Assembly (NCBI RefSeq): GCF_033115175.1
Contig: NC_084850.1
Span: 100,069,439-100,133,438 of the forward strand
Reading direction: 5' to 3'
Source: Lepus europaeus
Taxonomy: Eukaryota > Chordata > Mammalia > Lagomorpha > Leporidae
Length of the DNA: 64,000 nt
The number at the start of each line of letters is the position of its first letter. The first letter of the stretch is position 1. Both the position numbers and the translations under genes were made by a program. Shown here one piece after another: positions 1 to 12,200 of this stretch. The notes under the pieces are model-generated. The model was given only the letters and a program-made list of their open reading frames with translations. It ran no database searches and was not told the origin of the DNA.

Positions 1-730
1 CGAGAAAGGATATTTGGGGAAGGCACCAGACAAGGAGAGAGTGGGGAGAAGCAGACAGGCACAGAGGGAGCCTGGCAGGGACAAAGGTCTGATGCTGGGG
101 ACAGTATGTGGATGGGAGGGGCAGGTGGCAGGGACAGATGTGGCCAAGAAGAGCCACTGTCCTGGGAGAACCTGCCCATGCCCTGTCCTCCAGAGACTGA
201 ACCTTGGCTTTGGGGGAGATTATGAGAATGCAGGAAGATCCCTGACTCTTTACTGCAGCCCACTGCTCATCCAAGCCCTCTTTCTTCCCCTCCCCTCTCC
301 ATTTTCATATCACACATTGGACTAACCATCTGGTTTTGCAACAAGGAGTTGGAGGCCCAGAGAGGGAAAGTCAATTGTTCAGATTTGCATGGCAAACTAA
401 TGGCAACCACAGGGCAAGAATCTCTCCCTTCCACCACTCTGCTTGCCAGCTCCTCCTTCCTTTTGTTGCTTCTCATTCTATACCCATACCTCTCCTTACC
501 AAAGCCTTTCTGTACTTGTCAATACTGTAAGGGGATATAGTATTGTATCCCCTCTGTCCTGGCTATGAGAAGAGGGGTGCTGTTTCTAAGATTTGCTAAG
601 TATCCCCCTTTTTCTCTTCTTCCTATGCCTTCCTGCCTCCCTTTTGGTTGGCAAGGGACTCCCAGCTATGTTCTTAACATCCCCTGAGGCTAAGCCCTAG
701 AGTATCTTCTCATTCCACTGGGAGAGCCAT
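1..730. other. CCNB3 intron, no recognised feature
   Basis: Unique-looking sequence left of the purine tract, presumed CCNB3 intron because coding exons are still missing to the left. Short ORFs here show no recognisable protein. Confidence 0.4.
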
Positions 731-739
731 TCCTAGGGA

Positions 740-2110
740 GTCTAGAAGAAGAAGGGAGGAAGCAAGGCAGGGAGGAAATGAGAGAACAGGTGATGGAAGA
801 AGGGTCCAGAAGGTGAGGTGGACAGAGTGCTGAGCGATGTGAGTGTTAGGAGGCAAGGGCATAGGAACCAAGGCAATCACAAGTGTGGAAAGAGCAGGGA
901 GAGCAGAGGAGCTCTAGGAGACCTACAGCAGGGGAGAGCAGGAGAGGGAGAGCTGGACATCCTGGATGAGTAGGGGAGTGCCAGTGCAAGGGGAGGGGAG
1001 ACTGCCAGAGCACAGAACAGTTCTGGAATGGGGCGCACAGGGGTGGGGTGGGAGTGATCCAGGAGGAACAAGGAGAGAGCTGAGAAGCATCAGGAGAGAA
1101 AAGGAGCGCGGGGAGACAAAGCAAGAAGGAGAGCGCTGAGTGGTAGGGAAAGGTAAGAGCAGGAGAATACAAGATGGGGAACCTGTGAGAAGGGCAGGGA
1201 ACAGCCCAGAGAGAACACGAGGAGAGAAGGCAGGAATGGGGGGAAGATACTGAGACGTCCTGCAGAGTAGAGCAGAGGGGGAGGGGCAGAGAGCACACAG
1301 GGAGAGGGAGAGAGCAAATGCACACAAGGAGAGTGTGAGAAAAAAGGAGAGAAAGGGATGGTACCAGGAGAGTAGGAGGAGCAGAAGTGAGCATGCCCAG
1401 GGGAGCAGGGGCATGTACACGTGTGTGTGTGTGTGTGTGTATTGGGGGAGGGCGATCACATAAGAGGGGATGGCATGAATAGAGGTGGAGTAAGCATGGA
1501 GCACAGGCAGTAGAAGGAGCAAGGGAGAGCACAAGGAGAGGGGGAGAGTGTGGGAACGGGGACAGGAACCCAGAAAGCAGGAGCCCAGCTGGTGCAGGAG
1601 GAGAGCGCAGAGTGCAGGGAGAGCCCCGCAGAGCTGGGAGTGCCAGTGCAGGTGGAAGCAGGGGAGAGGGGAGCCGGTACAGAGTGTGAGCAGAGGTGTG
1701 GGGAGCTGAACAGCACACACAGCAGGAAAACAGCAGGGAGAGGGCAAAGAGGGTCAGTGCTAGGGGTTGGCATGGGGCAGGGTGGGGGATGTGAAGAGAG
1801 CAGAAAAGTGAAGAATCTGAAGGAGAGAGTAGGGAGAACATGAAGTGGGAGGAAGAGGAGTGTGGAGAGCCAAAGAGCAGAGACAGAACGGGGAAGCACA
1901 GTGAGCCCCTGCAGCACAGTGGGGCATGGGGTGGGGAAGTGCGGGAGCAGGGAGGGAGGGGGTGAGCACAGGAACAATGAAGGAAGAAGTGGAGAGAGAA
2001 GAAGAGAGGGAGCAAAAGAGGGAACAGGCAGAAGGAGGGGATCAGTCAGGCTAGGGAAGGAGTAAGGAGGGCAGTAAACCTCAGATTGATGGAAGGAAGG
2101 AATCAGCACA
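740..2110. repeat. Purine-rich (G/A) low-complexity tract
   Basis: About 1.35 kb whose plus strand is dominated by G and A, with recurring 'gggagag', 'gaggagag' and 'aaggagag' words and one (GT)n block at 1421-1440. No exact period is obvious by eye, so it looks like a decayed GA-type minisatellite. On the CCNB3 sense strand it reads as a long polypyrimidine tract. It produces long spurious minus-strand ORFs rich in Leu, Ser and Pro. Confidence 0.75.
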
Positions 2111-2929
2111 TGTACACGCCCACAAGATTATTTGAATCCTTTAGCAAGAGTTGCTACCTCTGGACTACCTAGCCCTAAGGATTCACACAATTAGCTTAGG
2201 TGAAGGAAAAGGGAGACTTGAAAGAGATCATTTCCCATCTAGGGAGAAAGAACCAGAGAAGTTAGCTAGTTGTTTTAGGGGTCAAGAACATCCAGCCCCA
2301 GGGCAGTATAAGGCCTGCTAAAGCAATCTCAGGTGGGACTTAAATAATTCAATACATCTGTAACAGGCTAATTTTTAAGTTTATAATTTTGTATGGTCCA
2401 TGAATGATGCTATAGATATCCAAATGGCCCTTAGCAGAAAAAAAAGGTTCCCCACTTCCTGTTTTATGGTCATGAAGAAAAAGCTAACTACTTGATTTTA
2501 CACTGCTACTTTAAAAATAAATTTTACCTGGGATAGATACACTCACTAACATCTACACCAGTCATTTTCTCATAAATGTCTCCAGCACTCTGGTTTCCAG
2601 ATGCTTTATTATATTTGCAAATTAGGATCCCACTAGATGGGAGTGGAGCTGCTACAACAAGAAAAGCCTAGGGGTCAGGGAACCAGGAGTAGAAGGAAGC
2701 TTTAAAAAAAACTATTCATTTCATTAGGCAAATGTTCATACAATACGTCTTCAAAGAAGAAACGGAAAAACCTTGATGAAGCCAGAAGCAAATACACCAC
2801 CTCTGCCAACCAACACCAGCTTCCCTGCTTTGGGGAGACAGAAAACAATTTAGCAGGAAAAAATATTTGTATGGAAGTATGTGATTTTATACATACAGTA
2901 TACATCCACAAATGCATACTCATATGTTT

Positions 2930-2990
2930 ACATGCTTATATATACATATATATACATATATATATATATATGCTTGTATAAATACATACA
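2930..2990. repeat. (TA/CATA)n microsatellite
   Basis: An alternating 'tatacatatata' run about 80 bp downstream (in the CCNB3 sense) of the donor at 3071. Confidence 0.85.
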
Positions 2991-3071
2991 TATATACTTA
3001 TATTTGTGTAGATCACTGGTCTGGATATAACCTTGGTTATTTCTCTCCAGGCCTTCAGAACTTAGGCTTAC

Positions 3072-3209
3072 CTCAAATTTTGCTGCAATCAGAAAGGCAG
3101 CACAACCAAGGAGTTGTAGCTTTTCCTTCTTGCATATTGTCTCATTCAAGTAGTGATCCACCAGCTTCACTGCCAAGTACAAGGTCTCATGACTCATCTC
3201 AAAACCCAT
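3072..3209 (-). CDS. CCNB3: CCNB3 cyclin-box exon (last exon inside the window)
   Basis: A 138-bp exon of 46 codons in phase 0, with a strong acceptor ('ttcttcttccag') and donor 'GAG|gtaagc'. It encodes cyclin-box helices with HETLYLAVKLVDHYL and KLQLLGCAAFLIAAKFE, including the Lys and Glu of the K-x-x-x-x-x-x-x-A-K-F-E arrangement that contacts CDK. Two residues at the exon start (MG) differ from the human residues I recall (VS). The next exon, expected to start E-H-N-S, is not found between 1 and 3071 and should be further left. Confidence 0.95.
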
Positions 3210-6200
3210 CTGGAAGAAGAAAACAACAGGGCAGGAATCTACATATTGTCCCGAGCCACAGCCACCTCCAGATAGATCTAGCTACCAAGACTGCGGCTTC
3301 AAGGACAATCCAGACAGTTGGAACTCAACTAGAAATGCAGAAACTGCTTCAGCTAAGTGCCTGTGCATATCTCTGTGCTTTTCCTAACATTATCTATCCT
3401 TATATATTTGGGGAGGTAACCAGTCCTCCAAACCAGAGAGAGATGTTCTGCCTTCTCTGTGGGCACCTTGAGTGGACACACCCTCTCCCTTTGATATCTA
3501 ATACTTAGATTCTTACTTTTCCCACTCGCTGCTAATCTATACCATGAATGCCCAAAAGAAACAGGTGAGAAGAAACCAAAAGAAAATGATCAATCAAATC
3601 TATAGAAGATATAACAATTACTCTTAGTCTTGAACTAAGAGACAATTATGACAAAAGCCATCTCAAATTCTAAAACTCAAAGACTACCTTCTATAAAGAT
3701 GAATAAACAAAAAATACATCAGACATATGAAAAAGGATAATTATTAAAAACACAAATAGTATTAGGAATCAAATCAAGTGTCTAACTTAAGAAAATTTTT
3801 CAGTCCAAAGAACTGGAATGAAAATTTTTAAAGTACACTCTTAGCAAGCTCCAAGATGACACTGAATATATAAACAGAGAACCCTTCTGGGGTCCATAAA
3901 GACTGGTTTCTAATGAAAAAGTAATTTTTTAAGTGTAACTGAGGCAACAAATAGCATATTAGATACTGCCAAAAAAAAAAAAAGCAACTTTAAGAAATTT
4001 TCCCAGAACTGGGAGGTAAAAGGAAGATGAAGATAATGAATAAAAACCTGAGAGACATAGACAATAGATCCTGATGTTACAAACATACAATAAAAAGGAG
4101 AAAAAAAGGCAGAAGGGTAATAATATCACAGAAGTAAAAGAGAAAATTTTCTCTGAGCCAAAGGAAAACTGAACTTTTAAACTGAAAGGACTCACAATAT
4201 GGGGCCGGCGTTGTGTAGCAAGTTAAGCCTCTGCCTGCAACACTGGCATCCCATATGGGTGCCAATTCGACACAGCTGCTCTACTCCCACTCCAGCTCCC
4301 TGCTAATGCACCTGGGAAAGCTGCAGAAGATGGCCCAAGTGCTTCAGCCCCTGCACCCACGTGGGAGACTCGGGGAAGGCTCCAGGCTCCTGACTTCAGC
4401 CTGGCCTAGCCCCAGCCATTGTGACCATTTGGGGAATGAACCAGCAGATGGAAGATATCTCTGTCTCTCCTCCTCTCTCTGTAACTCTGCCTTTTAAATA
4501 CATAAAAATAAATAAATCTCTTTTTTAAAAAAAATGAAGAAAGGCATCACCATATACCAGATAACATTGACAACAACAAGTCCACATCTAGAAATTTCAG
4601 AAACATTTATTCATGGGGAAGATAAGAATTTGGATCTAAAAGCCTGGAGTATTTTAACTGAACACAAACAAAAAAAGAAATGAGTTAAAATGACACAAAT
4701 TATCTCATCTTATTTCTGAGGAAATTAACATGTCAAGTCCATCCAAAGCCTTGATGGAATAAAGACTGTATTTCTAAGCAGAGCAGCCAGGACTCAAACC
4801 AGCCCCCTGCTAGGGGATGCAGCATCACACGTGGCTACTTGACCTGCTGCACCACAACACTGGCCCCAAATATTGGCATCTCTGAAGTGCCCCCTTTATT
4901 AGCACCTTCTCCCTACTTCACTCTCACTGCTACATCCCGACAGATGCTTGGTAAAGAATTTTTCAACTTGTTTGACTTTAGTCTGCAAAGTAGAAGTGGA
5001 GTTGCCAAAAGAAATAGACAGACTAAGAAATCTTACCTTTTAGGCAGATAGCGTTTCTCTCTCCCATGAGTATCATGTCTCTAAATAGAACACCCTCCTC
5101 TACACCACTTGGTGTTTTGCAGTTGATAATGAACCTTCTTATATTAAATCACATTTGTTTACCTTATGAAGTGTTTAGGGCAAGTTATTTTTTTTAACTT
5201 TTATTTAATGAATATAAATTTCCAAACTACAGCTTATGGATTACAATGGCTTCCCCCCCCATAACTTCCCTCCCACCTGCAACCCTCCCCTTTCCCGCTC
5301 CCTCTCCCCTTCTGTTCACATCAAGATTCATTTTCAATTCTCTTTATATAAAGAAGATCAGTTCAGCATATATTAAGTAAAGATTTCAACAGTTTGTACC
5401 CACATAGAAACACAAAGTGAAAAATACTGTTTGAGTACTAGTTATAGCATTAAATCACAATGTACAGCACATTAAGGATAGAGATCCTACATGAGGAGTA
5501 AGTGCACAGTGACTCCTGTTGTTGACTTAACAAATTGACACTCTTGTTTATGGCGTCAGTAATAACCCTAGGCTCTTATCACGAGTTGCCAAGGCTATGG
5601 AAGCCTTTTGAGTTCACCAAGTCTGATCATATTTAGACAAGGTCGTAGTCAAAGTGGAAGTTCTCTCCTCCCTTCAGAGAAAGGTACCTCCTTCTTTGAT
5701 GACCTGTTCTTTCCACTGGGCTCTCTCTCGCAGAGATCTTTCATTTAGGTCATTTTTTTGCCAAAGTTTCTTGGCTTTCCATGCCTGAAATACACTCATG
5801 GGCTTTTCAGCCGGATCTGCGTGCCTTAAGGGCTGATTCTGAGGCCAGAGTGCTGTTTAGGACATCTGCCATTCTATGAGTCTGCTGTGTATCCCGCTTC
5901 CCATGTTGGATTGTTCTCTCCCTTTTTTATTCTATCCATTAGTATTTGCAGACACTAGTCTTGTTTATGTGATTAGGGCAAGTTTTAATTTCCCCATCTT
6001 ACCCACAGTGAGGTTGAGACTTGGAAACACTAAGTGACTTTCTCTCTCACCAGTATGACTATTAATTATAGGAGAAGCTGGGTGTGGTTTCTCAATTGTA
6101 ACAAATATATCATACTAAGATAAGATGTTAATAATAGGGGAAGTTGGAGAGCAGCAAGATGGCGGAATAAGAAGGGAGCACATTGATATTTTTCGGCAAG

Positions 6201-9200
6201 ACACACGTTAATAAAAGTGGAGATACTGCAGGGTCAAGGAAGAGTAGGGGAAGAAACAGCAGAGGAAACTCTTCCGGAACTAGTGATTCACAGTGGACCT
6301 GCGTGGAGAGTGTGGGAGCCCAAGTTCGGGACACCAGTGGCAGACTCAACGCACCAGCGCTGGAACGCAAGGTGAGCCGAACCTCAATAGCCCGAGACAC
6401 CAGCGGGAAAGCAGAAAGAGGAGACTAGAGGGAACGAGGCTTGAAACTCCGTGGGGAAAAGTTCACCAGGCTAACTAGAAGAGAGAGAGGGAAAAGAAAA
6501 AAAAGTGACCGATACAGACACGAGTTTCTCTCCGCTCACCCCTCAAAGGCGAGCAAGACAAAGAGCAGGCGCCATTTTGTACATACGTCATAAGCAGGGC
6601 GACCTCAGGTCTGCACCGGCCCTGAGCCTAGCAGAAAAACCTGACTCTGGGGGGAGGGGTGAAATAACAGGAGATTAGGATCTAACTTGGCAACCCAGTG
6701 GGAGGCTGCAGGAGAATTGGAGCCCACACTGAGGGCAGCAGAGATTCCCTGTGTGGTCCTTGGGAAAGAGCTTCCGATCTCTGGCTCCTGTGGGTATATC
6801 ATTTGCCTGCTAACTACCTCAAATTACGTTCAGCTGTGTGGAATTACTTCCCTTTTGAATCAAAAGAAAAAAAAAAGAAAGAAAGAGAGATTTACAACGC
6901 CTAACCTGGGAGTGTCATCTTTGACACACCCTCAACCCTGAGGAACCAAACACAGCTCTCAGTCCACACTCATCTCAAGCCTCTAAGGCTCCACTGAAAG
7001 CAGACAGTCCACTTAATATAGAGCCATAGTGTAACAAGAAGAAACACCACAGTGAAGAAACCAAATATCTCCAACATGCCATACAACAAACGCAAAAACC
7101 GAGGTAACAAGAACAAGGAAGACACTATGACGCCCCCAAATGAAAAAGACACCCCAATTCAAGATTATGAAGATGATGAGATAGAAGAAATGCAAGAAGC
7201 AGATCTCAAAAAATTGATAAGAACATTAAGAAGTTCTCAAAAACAAATTCTTGAACTACAGAAATCCTTAATGGACAACATAGAAAATCTCTCTCGTGAA
7301 AATGAAATATTAAGGAGGAATCAAAATGAAATGAAACAACTAGTAGAACAAGAAACTGTGATAGTGACGAGAAATCATAATGAAATGAAGAATTCAATAG
7401 ATCAAATGACAAACACATTAGAGAGCCTTAAAAACAGAATGGGTGAAGCAGAAGAGAGAATATCAGACTTAGAAGACAGAGAACAGGAAAGGAAACAGGC
7501 AAACCAAAGAAAAGAAGAGGAAATCAGAAATCTAAAAAATACTGTCGGGAATCTACAGGATACTATTAAAAAACCCAACATTCGGGTTCTAGGAGTTCCT
7601 GAAGGCATGGAGAGGGAGAAAGGATTAGAAGGCATTTTCAGTGAGATACTAGCAAAAAAATTTCCCAGGTTTGGAGAAGGACAGAGGCATCTTAGTACAG
7701 GAAGCTTATAGAACCCCTAATAAACATGACCAAAAGAGATCCTCACCACGACACGTTGTAATCAAATTCACCACAATGAAACATAAAGAAAAGATCCTAA
7801 AATGTGCAAGAAAGAAACGTCAGATTACTCTTAGAGGATCTCCAATTAGACTCACAGCAGACTTCTCATCAGAAACCCTACAAGCTAGAAGGGAATGGTG
7901 AGACATAGCCCAGGCACTAAGAGAGAAAAACTGCCAGCCCAGAATATTATATCCTGCAAAGCTCTCATTTGTGAATGAAGGTGAAATTAAGACTTTTCAT
8001 AGCAAACAGAAACTGAAAGAATTTGTTGCCACTCATCCTGCCCTGCAAAAGATGCTTAAAGATGTCTTACACACAGAAACACAGAAACATGGTCACCAAT
8101 ATGAAAGAAGGTAAAGGAAGGAAACCTCACAGCAAAAGATCACAGGAAGCTCAATTTCTCTTTGACATAGAATTAAACTCTGATGCTCTGTTAAAGCAAT
8201 GTGATAAAGTAATCTATTATGTTCTCTTGATGTCTGTTAAATTCTAATTGTTCAAAAACAGCTGAATTTTTATTAAGAGCTATGGGTCATTTAAATATGT
8301 GCTTATTTTCAAAGATTTGAATAATCACCTTGTAACAATGATCAAATTTGGTCTATGTTATGTCATGATTTTAAGGAATCTTATTTCAACCAGATATTTT
8401 GGATTTTGAGCCTTCTTGGCATTCATGGCAGGCATTCAAAAAATCAAAGTTTCAAACAATCTGGACTCTAAAATTTACAGTAAATCCTGGACTTTGGTTT
8501 TTCCAGTTTGGGCCCAACTGAAAAAAAATCGAAGGACCTATGTTTCTCATCTTATAGAGACACCAACTAATCAGGCTATTTGGATTATATTAGAAGTACT
8601 GTCAAGATGTGATGTGATACCAAACTTTAAGTTTCTATAATGGAAAATGCTATTAATACAAATGTTTGAGAATTAAAAAGTCTAATGATTTTGTGTTACT
8701 AGACATGATAGTTATCTTAATGAGAAAGCCCCAGAGGCCTAAAATGTTAAATACTTGTAAAATCCTACAGGTGCTTTCAAAAATACTGTGAAGTAAGCAA
8801 GTGCCTCTTGTTGGTTGATGAGTTTATAATTTTAAACATGGCGACTTAAAGTCTATTGTCATCCATAGTTATATATGATTTGCTGCTCATAAAACTAAAG
8901 TTTTGTTGGTTCTGTGTTTAGCTGTCCTCCTATAGGTTCCTATGGACTTTTTCCAGCCACTTCTATTGTATCAGTACTTTGGGATGGCTGTGTAAACAGA
9001 TGAAGCCAATAATGTATTAACAGTACCAACTGAGAGAAAGTATGGTTAACTGAGGTTACTAAAAACAAAAAGCAATTCAAATCAATTGGCAATCGACAAA
9101 AAGAGTTAAAGATTTTAAAAGCTATTATTAAAATTGCTATATTGGTCTATTATGCTATGTTATATGTGTGTACATATTGTATGTCCACATGGGGAAATTT

Positions 9201-12200
9201 TATTAAGAGTTTTATTTTAAATGGCTTGTAGATAAGATTGTCCATAAATTTAAGCTGCTAAAATCAATCAAAGATACATTTTAATTTGTGTGACCTGAAT
9301 CTCTGTATCACATGTTTTAAACTTATTGGTAGAAAGAAACTAAAAACATTTTATATGGTTGTGCTTAGGTTTACTGGTTAAACAAACTACACCATGTTAG
9401 ATATTTAAGAGGTGTTTTCAAATACATGATTCTTAAAATTTACAGAAGGCATTGGACCTTCTGGTAAATGTTTTCTTAAGTTGTTATCTAATGGTTGAAA
9501 TGGTTTGCTAAGTATTCATGTAATATTGCTAATGTCAGCAAGCGATCTAGGACTTGCTCCCTCATTTCTCTATTCTAAGCCCAACTTGTTCTTTCATTTC
9601 TCTATTCTCTTCAAGGTAGGAAACTAATTCTATTATGAAGGAATCTGTAGGACGCACAATTTAATCTTTAGACCTTATAAAAGAGATGGCTAACATTTTT
9701 CTGTAATAGCATAGCCAAAATAAGAACTTAAATAATAATCTCATAGCTAGTATTTTGGTATAAATCTAACAAAATATGTATAGGATTAGTAATGGTGAGA
9801 GAAATAAATCAAGGGAAACCCAAATAAATGGAAACACATCCCATGCTTTTGGGTTGGAAAAGTGAACATAGTACATTGTAAGTTCTGTTGAAATTCACCT
9901 ACAGATGTGTGTCAGAGGTCCTTAACACACAATGATTTTCTAGAGGGACTCACAGGACTCAGCATATATTCACAGCTATGATTTGTTATAACAAAAGAAT
10001 AAAAAGCTAAAACAGCTAAGGGAACAGGAGGAACATGGGAAAAAGTCTAGAGAAACCCTAGAGTTCTACCCCAATAGGATCATTTCATGATGAACTTAAT
10101 TCCTCATTCTGTGAAAAGACATACGAAGCATTGTCTACCAGGAAAGCTAATCACTCAATGTCCAAGACATCACTGGGAACTGGTCGCATAAGCACTCTCT
10201 GTCTAGCATGTTCCCAAATCTCAGACTCCTGGGAAGAAAGCAGGTTATCAGCATAAGTCACATTGTTTGTTTGTACAAAGATTTCAGGCACAATGAGGCA
10301 CAGTGATCATTTAGCTGGAGTTTTATATCAAAGTCGGGAACTATTTTACCAGCCAAGTGTGGAGCTATCAGCCAATGGCCAACCTTGCAAACAGGCTTTT
10401 TTAAGGATAGCAGTAATGGGACCATTATATTAACTCTTTCATGAATAAGACATAACTCAAACTTCTAGCAAGATCTTTTGTAGATACAAATTGATCCTAA
10501 AATTTATGTAAAAAGGCAAAGGAACTAGAGTAACTAAAACAATTTTGGAAAAAAAAAAAGAATACAGTTGGAAATATAACTTTACCCAGTTTTAAGACTA
10601 TAGAAATAAAGACCAGGTGATACTGACAAAGGGTTAAACACAGAGATCAATGAAACAAAATATGAAAATAGACCCACCAAATTGATGCTGAATGACTAGT
10701 TAAGAAAGAATACCAGCACCTTAAGGCAGTAGTTGTCAGGCTTACCTGTACCTCCACCAACCAGTCCACAAGAATGGCTCTCATATCACTGCTGATCTCA
10801 ACCTGCCAGCTCATATATTTTGTAAGTATGAACATTTTCTAGCAGCAATGAGAAAAAAATTAACATATAAACTCTTCTTGTAGTTCAAAATTGTAACTTA
10901 ACAATTAACTTTTCCCTCATGGCTCTCTCTCATCATTTTCATTTGCTATCTGATAGAAGCAGATCAAAGTATCCTTTATCCAGACCAGTTCCAGTTAGCC
11001 TTGGGAAACAGACACAAGCAATATTCAGGGGTCAAAGTGGATATTGAGGAGTCCAGCGGGCAGAAACATGCCTATGGCTAAAGGGGAATACCAAAATGGT
11101 TAAGCCCCTTCTCTGCAATTCAGTTTAAAGCACAATAATATGATATGTTGAATAGTTTTTTTCAATATTTAACATGCAAATACACCACATGGGGGATTTT
11201 ATAAAACTTTAGATTCTGACTTAGAAGGCCTGGGGTAGGGCTAGGCTTTTGCACCTCTAACAAGATCACAAGTGAAACTAATACTATTTAATCCAAGGCT
11301 CATACTTAAATTGTTTCTTAAAGGTGCAGAAGGTTCCTAATTCGACTTGGAATTCTGTGACTTAATGATGGTGCAAAAGTGATGCACATTTAGCAGACAC
11401 TATACCTCAAATTTTCATCTTAAACTAGGCTAGCAATTTGTGATCTGATATTCTTTTGTGATTCTGGGCAGCAGCAGCAAGTGCAGCTCCAAGTCAGCCA
11501 CGTGATCATGAAGGGAAACATCCAATGCTCTGCAGTGTACTGTGTTACTGAGCTATGATATGAATTAGGTGAAGTGTATTAGTGTATTTTTGATTTATAA
11601 TATTTTTGACTTATGATGGGCACATCAGGGTGTAACCCCATCATAAGTTGAGGGATATCTACAGATTAGAAAAGGCACCAGGGTGAGCATTTGACACAGA
11701 GGTTAAATTACTGCTCAGAATGTTCACATCCTACATCAGAATGCCTGCTTTGAGTAGTGGCTACTCTACTTCTGGTGCATGGCTAGTACATACCCTGCAA
11801 AGCAGCAGATGATGGCTCAAGTACTGGGGTCCCTGCTACCCACATGAGAGACTCAGACTAAGTTTGGGCTCCTATATAGCCTGGCCCAGACCTAGCTGTT
11901 GTGGGCATGTATGGAGTGAAGCAGTGGATAGAAGATATCTATCTCTCAATATCTCTTTTTCTTTCTGTCTTTCAAATAAAAATTAAAAATATTTTAAAAA
12001 GAAAAAGCATAGAATTTAAAGTCATGCAGTTAATCACTCTCTCTACAGAAAGAGATATTATTGCCTTGTTATACATGGGCTGCTAAAAATTCTAGTTAGT
12101 AGACAATCTTGATCCTGTCTGTTTCATTGAGAAAGACAGAAGAAAATGTGGAATTGAATAAAATTAGTGGTTAAAAAAAAGGAGAGAGACTGTCAGAATT

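Noticed and set aside
846..2109. Long minus-strand ORFs up to 389 codons, rich in Leu, Ser, Pro and Cys
   Set aside because: They are the pyrimidine strand of the purine-rich tract. Overlapping frames are open at the same time, and there is no domain, splice signal or normal amino-acid mix.
2702..2923. Minus-strand ORF near the CCNB3 exon, considered as the next cyclin-box exon
   Set aside because: The expected residues after AAKFE (E-H-N-S...) and any acceptor-donor pair are absent.
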